Origin: Clostridium sp. CAG:221
GTDB lineage: Bacteria; Bacillota; Clostridia; Clostridiales; Clostridiaceae
NCBI GenBank assembly: GCA_000435835.1
Contig: FR883374.1
Coordinates: 1 to 36,168, forward strand
Direction: 5' to 3'
Length of the DNA: 36,168 nt
Numbering within the stretch: position 1 is the stretch's first letter; the number at the start of each line of letters is the position of its first letter. Under the pieces are notes generated by a model, which had not been told where the DNA came from, ran no database searches, and saw only the letters and a list, made by a program, of their open reading frames with translations. The position numbers and the translations under genes were made by a program. Below are positions 32,355-36,168 of this stretch, one piece after another.

Positions 32355-33045
32355 ATAGATTTGTAACCATTTCTTTTAGTATAGCAGTTGAATGTTTAAC
32401 AGCTATAGGTGTGAATTTTTCAAAGTCCATATGTGCTCCATTATTTGCATTATCAGATATTGATCTGATTACAACGAAAGGAATAGAATTTAAGTAACAT
32501 ACATGTGCTATACTTGCACCTTCCATTTCACAAGATAAAGCACCAAATTCTTTTTCTAACCATTGGATTTTTTCAAGAGAAGCAACAAACATATCTCCAG
32601 AAACAATTCTTCCTGAGAATGTATTGAAATCTCCAGCTTTATCACAAGCAGCTTTAGCAACTTCTATTAAATGTTCATCACATTTAAAATCAAATGTATC
32701 TAATCTTGGAATTTGCCCCATAGGATCACCAAAGGCAGTAGTATCCATATCATATTGCACTAAGTTAGTAGCAACTACTACATCACCAGGATATATTTCC
32801 TTACCGATACCACCAGCAACACCTACATTAACTATATGTGTTACTTCATATTCACTGATAAGAAGTTGAGTACATACGGCAGCATTAACTTTACCTATTC
32901 CGCATACAACAGCAACTACGTCTTTACCCCATAATTTTCCTTTGTGGAATGTCATTTTAGCTTTTACTTTAGTATCTTCTAATTCCATGTCATTTAATAA
33001 TATTTCTAATTCTTCTGACATAGCACCAATTATTCCTAATATCAT
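32353..33045 (-). CDS. mtnN: 5'-methylthioadenosine/S-adenosylhomocysteine nucleosidase
   Basis: A 230-residue nucleosidase that cleaves adenine from MTA, SAH and 5'-deoxyadenosine. The catalytic Glu region GIIGAMSEELE (E11/E12), the NVGVAGGIG loop, the ribose-binding SCEMEGASIAHV and the catalytic Asp in RSISDNANN are intact. ATG at 33045 is chosen because GGAGG (33051-33055 on this strand) lies just upstream. The TTG at 33057 would put that site inside the gene. It is a single gene, convergent with the serine operon. Confidence 0.96.
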   Translation of the reverse strand: MILGIIGAMSEELEILLNDMELEDTKVKAKMTFHKGKLWGKDVVAVVCGIGKVNAAVCTQLLISEYEVTHIVNVGVAGGIGKEIYPGDVVVATNLVQYDMDTTAFGDPMGQIPRLDTFDFKCDEHLIEVAKAACDKAGDFNTFSGRIVSGDMFVASLEKIQWLEKEFGALSCEMEGASIAHVCYLNSIPFVVIRSISDNANNGAHMDFEKFTPIAVKHSTAILKEMVTNL

Positions 33046-33229
33046 CTTTACCTCCAAAATAATTATTTTAACTCAACATATATTATATACATAGAGGAAA
33101 TCATTTAATAGTGTATAAATAATAAAAAATAAAATAGCAAATTCCGATAGGAATTACTTGAGAAAAGTGATTTAATAGTCTAATATTATTAATAAGCAAA
33201 TAAACGTACATAAAAAGGAGAGAAGAAAG

Positions 33230-33949
33230 ATGGCATTATATCCATTTTGTAGAACAGAGCTATTAGTAGGAGAAGAGGGTATTGAAAAGCTTAAAAATTC
33301 AAAGGTTATAGTTTTTGGTATAGGTGGAGTAGGAAGTTTTGTTGTAGAAGCATTAACAAGAGCTGGAGTTGGGAATTTAGTATTAGTAGATAATGATACT
33401 GTATGTATATCTAACTTAAATAGACAAATACATGCCACTACAAAAACTGTAGATATGGTTAAAGTTGAAGCTATGAAGGAAAGAATTAAATTAATCAATC
33501 CTGAATGTAAAGTTGAAGCAAAACAGGTATTTGTTACAGCTGAAAATATTCCAGACTTAATAACAGACGATATAGATTATGTTGTAGATGCAATAGATAC
33601 TGTAACATCAAAACTTGCATTAGCTGAATACTGTTATAAAAATGAAATAAAGATAATGAGTTCAATGGGAACTGGAAATAAGCTTGATCCAACTATGTTC
33701 CAAGTATCAGATGTATATAAAACAAAAGTATGTCCTTTAGCTAAGGTTATGAGATATGAATTAAAGAAGAGGGGCGTAAAGAAATTAAAAGTTGTATATT
33801 CTGAAGAAATGCCTATGACTCCTGATAAGGGAAGAGCTGTACCTTCAGGTAAGAGACAAACACCAGGAAGTATTTCATTTGTTCCTCCTGTTGCAGGTAT
33901 GATAATAGGTGGAGAAGTAATTAAAGATTTAATCGGAATAAACAAATAA
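33230..33949 (+). CDS. tcdA: tRNA threonylcarbamoyladenosine dehydratase (TcdA/CsdL, ThiF fold)
   Basis: A 239-residue E1-like enzyme that activates the carboxyl of t6A37 with ATP to form the cyclic ct6A in tRNA. The nucleotide loop is GIGGVGS (30-36), with LVDNDTVCISNLNRQI and the R of RQIHAT, and the TcdA-type segment CPLAKVMRYELKKRGVKKLK with PSGKRQTPGSISFVPP near the end. It lacks the C-terminal rhodanese or zinc features of ThiF/MoeB. GGAGAG lies upstream of the ATG. AATTCC-GATA-GGAATT (33140-33155) is a dyad in its upstream region. Confidence 0.92.
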   Translation: MALYPFCRTELLVGEEGIEKLKNSKVIVFGIGGVGSFVVEALTRAGVGNLVLVDNDTVCISNLNRQIHATTKTVDMVKVEAMKERIKLINPECKVEAKQVFVTAENIPDLITDDIDYVVDAIDTVTSKLALAEYCYKNEIKIMSSMGTGNKLDPTMFQVSDVYKTKVCPLAKVMRYELKKRGVKKLKVVYSEEMPMTPDKGRAVPSGKRQTPGSISFVPPVAGMIIGGEVIKDLIGINK

Positions 33950-33950
33950 T

Positions 33951-33987
33951 AAAAAAAGGCTTTCTTAACTAATAAGAGGGCCTTTTT
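33951..33987 (+). terminator. Terminator of tcdA
   Basis: AAAAAGGC..TCTTA pairs with TAAGAGGGCCTTTTT with small internal mismatches. Confidence 0.8.
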
Positions 33988-34113
33988 ACGTCTATATTAA
34001 GAAATATTGTAAATATTAAATAAGTATAGATACTACATGTGAATCTTTAGTTGAGTTTTATATATAATTATTTGTATAATAAAAATAGTGAAAATAAATT
34101 AGGAGAATATAAG

Positions 34114-35046
34114 ATGGGGAGTCAGAAAGAAGTCAATATTGAACTAGTTAAAGGTGCTTTGAATGATTATGTTATTAAAGATAAAGATAAAATAGTGGTG
34201 GGGAGATTTACCATAGGTGAGTTAGACAAAGAAAATAAAAGAAGCACCATAAGGTTTAAATTTTATAGAGAAAATAATTATGAATTATTAAAAGCATCAA
34301 TAGATATGATTTTAAAGACTATATTTAAAGATGGAAATATAAACAAGGTTAATTTTCTAGTTAGTGAAACTAGTGATATAAGTGGATTTTTAGATTTAGG
34401 TTTTACTTTAGAGGCTATACTTTCAGAAAATCTTATGGTAAATGGAACTATTGTAGATGAATTAGGCTTAGGTATTACCAGAAATGAATATATAAGCTCT
34501 ATAAAAAATAATATAGTCCATATGAAGGGAAATAGAATAACTATTAGAAACTTTACGCCTGCTGATGCAGAAGAACTTACAAATTATTATATTAGGAATA
34601 AAGAACACTTAAGAGAATTTGAACCTGCTAGAGATAATAGTTTTTATGAAGTAGATGCACAAAGGAAGATATTAATAGAAAGCTATAAACAATTAATGGT
34701 TGGAACAGGCATGGATTTAGGAATTTATTTAAAGGATAAGCTTATTGGAAAGATAAAGGTTTCTAATATAGTTCATGGAGTATTTAAAAGTGCCTTTATT
34801 GGATATTCAATAGATAAAGAACATGAGGGAAAAGGCTATATGAAAGAGGCTGTATTGCTAGTAGAGAAATATTGCAAACAGTATTTAGATTTACATAGAT
34901 TAGAAGCATCGGTGCTTGTAGATAATATTAAGTCAAAAAGAGTGCTTTTAAAAAGTGGATTTGAGGAAATAGGAATTAATAAAAAATATCTGTATATAAA
35001 TGGAAAGTGGAGAGACCATATTACATTTTATAAAATATTAGAATAA
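34114..35046 (+). CDS. Two-domain GNAT acetyltransferase
   Basis: A 310-residue protein. The C-terminal half (about 145-310) is a RimJ/RimL-type GNAT domain: IRNFTPADAEELTNYY, FIGYSIDKEHEGKGYMKEAV (the acetyl-CoA loop) and RLEASVLVDNIKSKRVLLKSGFEEIG. The N-terminal half (about 1-135) has a GNAT-like strand pattern (KIVVGRFTIGELDKENKRS, FLDLGFTLEAILSENLMVNG) but lacks the acetyl-CoA loop, so it is probably a degenerate repeat used for substrate binding. AGGAG at 34101-34105 selects ATG 34114 over TTG 34051. The substrate (protein N-terminus or small molecule) is unknown. Confidence 0.87.
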   Translation: MGSQKEVNIELVKGALNDYVIKDKDKIVVGRFTIGELDKENKRSTIRFKFYRENNYELLKASIDMILKTIFKDGNINKVNFLVSETSDISGFLDLGFTLEAILSENLMVNGTIVDELGLGITRNEYISSIKNNIVHMKGNRITIRNFTPADAEELTNYYIRNKEHLREFEPARDNSFYEVDAQRKILIESYKQLMVGTGMDLGIYLKDKLIGKIKVSNIVHGVFKSAFIGYSIDKEHEGKGYMKEAVLLVEKYCKQYLDLHRLEASVLVDNIKSKRVLLKSGFEEIGINKKYLYINGKWRDHITFYKILE

Positions 35047-35079
35047 AAAATGCTATGATTTATCATAGCATTTTTTATT
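35042..35079. terminator. Bidirectional terminator between the GNAT and PTS genes
   Basis: AATAAAAAATGCTATGA-TTTA-TCATAGCATTTTTTATT is a perfect stem with T-runs on both strands. Confidence 0.93.
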
Positions 35080-35080
35080 C

Positions 35081-35602
35081 TTAAACTTCAAAGTTAACTA
35101 CAGTAGTTTCACCAGCAACAGCTGAACCAGTTGTAACAGGAGTTATTGATTTAGCAGCATCAACATTAGTTATTAAAACAGGAGTTGCTAAAGATAATCC
35201 TTTGCTTAATATGAAGTCTCTGTCTATTTTTATTATAGGTGTACCAGCTTTAACTGTCTTTCCAGCTTCAACTAATTGTTCGAAACCTTCACCATTTAAA
35301 GAAACTGTATCAACACCGATATGAACTAATAATTCAAGTCCGTTTGATAATTTTAAAGCAAAAGCATGCTTAGTTTGGAAAACTAATGTTAATTCTCCAT
35401 CTGCAGGAGCAACAACAGTATCACCTTTTATCATAATAGCAGCTCCGTCTCCAGCCATTTTTTCAGCGAAAACTGGATCTGGTACTTCTGATAATGGAAT
35501 TATATCCCCATCAGCTACAGCAACTAAACAATTTTTTGGTGCTACTTCAGCAGCAGTTTCTTTTGATTTTGATTTAAATAAGTTTTTGAAAAAGTTACCC
35601 AT
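35081..35602 (-). CDS. PTS glucose-type EIIA component (stand-alone)
   Basis: A 173-residue soluble phosphotransferase protein of the EIIA-Glc family. The phosphorylated His is H94 in LLVHIGVDTVSL, and the second conserved His is H79 in TKHAFALKL. The N-terminal 20 residues are basic and amphipathic (GNFFKNLFKSKSKE), as in membrane-associating EIIA-Glc. It passes phosphate from HPr to an EIIB domain and may serve several permeases that lack their own EIIA. ATG at 35602 has AAAGG 9 nt upstream. A hairpin in its leader (35652-35696) suggests attenuation. No EIIB/C gene is in the window. Confidence 0.94.
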   Translation of the reverse strand: MGNFFKNLFKSKSKETAAEVAPKNCLVAVADGDIIPLSEVPDPVFAEKMAGDGAAIMIKGDTVVAPADGELTLVFQTKHAFALKLSNGLELLVHIGVDTVSLNGEGFEQLVEAGKTVKAGTPIIKIDRDFILSKGLSLATPVLITNVDAAKSITPVTTGSAVAGETTVVNFEV

Positions 35603-35651
35603 TTTTATCATCCTTTCAATAAATATAAGTTTTGTTATTCATAGTATAGGT

Positions 35652-35696
35652 AAAATAAAAGGCATAAGTTTAACTGAATATGTAAAACTTATACCT
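35652..35696 (-). promoter_or_regulatory. Leader hairpin with T-run upstream of the PTS EIIA gene
   Basis: On the minus strand AGGTATAAGTTT pairs with AAACTTATGCCT (one U-G) and is followed by TTTATTTTA. It lies about 50 nt before the start codon, where transcription antitermination would act. No convincing RAT element was found. Confidence 0.45.
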
Positions 35697-35989
35697 AATA
35701 AACAAGATAATTATATATTTTTACCAATATACTGTCAATGCTTATATATAACCATTATTATTGTAGATATAAGATATGAAATATAAAATTATTACTATTA
35801 TATGCTTTATTCAGCACAAATTATTTATTATTTTACATAAAAATTAATATATAAAGCAATACGTAGCCGTGTGTATCAATGATATAAATATGGTGTATTA
35901 TATAGAAAATCAGAGTAAAATATAGATAATTTGTAAAAATGAAAAAAATAAGTATATATCTATATGTAGTAAGATGATATTATATGTCT
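35697..35989. other. AT-rich gap upstream of the rRNA operon
   Basis: No ORF with a ribosome site and no RNA gene was found. It must hold the promoter of the EIIA gene on the minus strand, but no consensus pair stands out. Confidence 0.5.
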
Positions 35990-36020
35990 TGTCCTTTGAA
36001 TACGGACAGCCGGTAACGGC
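35990..36020 (+). other. Tandem GC-rich hairpins upstream of the rRNA promoter
   Basis: TGTCC-TTTGAATAC-GGACA is followed without a gap by GCCG-GTAA-CGGC, the second with a GNRA-type tetraloop. It stands out as a GC-rich island about 55 bp before the rRNA -35 box. Confidence 0.45.
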
Positions 36021-36073
36021 AACACAATATCAAAATGTGTTTCAAAAGTTTTTAAAAAAGTTTTAAAAACTTA

Positions 36074-36102
36074 TTGACATAAAAGTGATAAGGTGTTAAG
36101 AT
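36074..36102 (+). promoter_or_regulatory. rRNA operon promoter
   Basis: TTGACA (36074-36079), a 17-bp spacer and TAAGAT (36097-36102), preceded by an A/T-tract UP-like element (TTTTTAAAAAAGTTTTAAAA). Confidence 0.85.
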
Positions 36103-36168
36103 AATAAAGTCGCTTGAGGGCGACGAAGATAAATGGTCTTTGAAAATTGAACAGAATATAGTTAATAT
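36103..36168 (+). other. Leader of the 16S rRNA precursor
   Basis: GTCGC-TTGAGG-GCGAC (36109-36124) forms a hairpin at the 5' end. TGGTCTTTGAAAATTGAACA is the conserved clostridial pre-16S leader element. The mature 16S gene should start a short way beyond the window. Confidence 0.8.

Noticed and set aside
34051..34113. TTG start 21 codons upstream for the GNAT protein
   Set aside because: AGGAG with good spacing lies before ATG 34114, and the extension contains that site.
35586..35786. Plus-strand ORF over the leader of the EIIA gene
   Set aside because: It has no ribosome site, overlaps the EIIA start antisense and lies over a leader hairpin.

Overview
The window is chromosomal DNA of a very AT-rich, spore-forming anaerobic Firmicute, most likely Clostridium sensu stricto (cluster I). 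The grounds are the base composition, frequent TTG/GTG starts behind strong GGAGG sites, a class I hybrid cluster protein with its CRP/FNR regulator, a BofA sporulation protein and a clostridial rRNA leader. I do not claim a species. The block tadA, tRNA-Ser, SRP RNA, dnaX, ebfC (yaaK), recR, yaaL, bofA, then an rRNA operon follows the origin-proximal order of Bacillus subtilis, so the window probably lies near oriC.

Layout. 1-6015: arginase-fold protein, PhnA-like zinc-ribbon protein, CRP/FNR regulator and hcp with a palindromic operator, then an orphan sensor kinase. 6028-15388: SDF symporter, small proteins, FUSC-like membrane protein, secreted polysaccharide deacetylase, DEAD-box helicase, MATE exporter behind a leader terminator, plsC, and a staygreen-domain protein. 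15398-19655: tRNA-Arg(CCT), DUF368 flippase, CorC/CNNM transporter, tadA and lgt, with copies of a degenerate heptamer repeat. 20056-24692: XRE-TPR regulator, tRNA-Ser(GGA) abutting the large SRP RNA, then thyA-dfrA on the minus strand. 24899-28295: dnaX-ebfC-recR-yaaL-bofA, followed by a DnaA-box cluster and a Cys-rich mini-protein. 29022-32320: aminotransferase, phosphoglycerate dehydrogenase-like protein and DUF1015, probably a serine operon. 32353-36168: mtnN, tcdA, a tandem GNAT protein, PTS EIIA, and the promoter and leader of an rRNA operon whose 16S gene starts beyond the window.

The main discovery is that thyA is interrupted by a 1,242-nt group I intron (22908-24149, minus strand). 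It sits exactly between the Arg and Ser codons of the phosphate-binding Gln-Arg-Ser motif. Its core (P1 with a U.G pair, P2, P3, P4, P5, P7, P8, P9, terminal G) closely resembles the phage T4 td intron. It carries a GIY-YIG/NUMOD homing endonuclease related to I-TevI that is broken by two single-A insertions. Removing the intron restores a 281-residue thymidylate synthase, so a housekeeping gene of a cellular chromosome appears to depend on ribozyme splicing.

Other points worth following are a DnaA-box cluster near the origin, a CRP/FNR-type operator placed exactly at -41.5 for hcp, a chlorophyll-dechelatase (staygreen) homologue with an unexplained C-terminal half in a non-photosynthetic anaerobe, a DUF1015 protein with a DGHHR motif in a serine operon that lacks serB, and leader terminators in front of a MATE exporter and a PTS gene.
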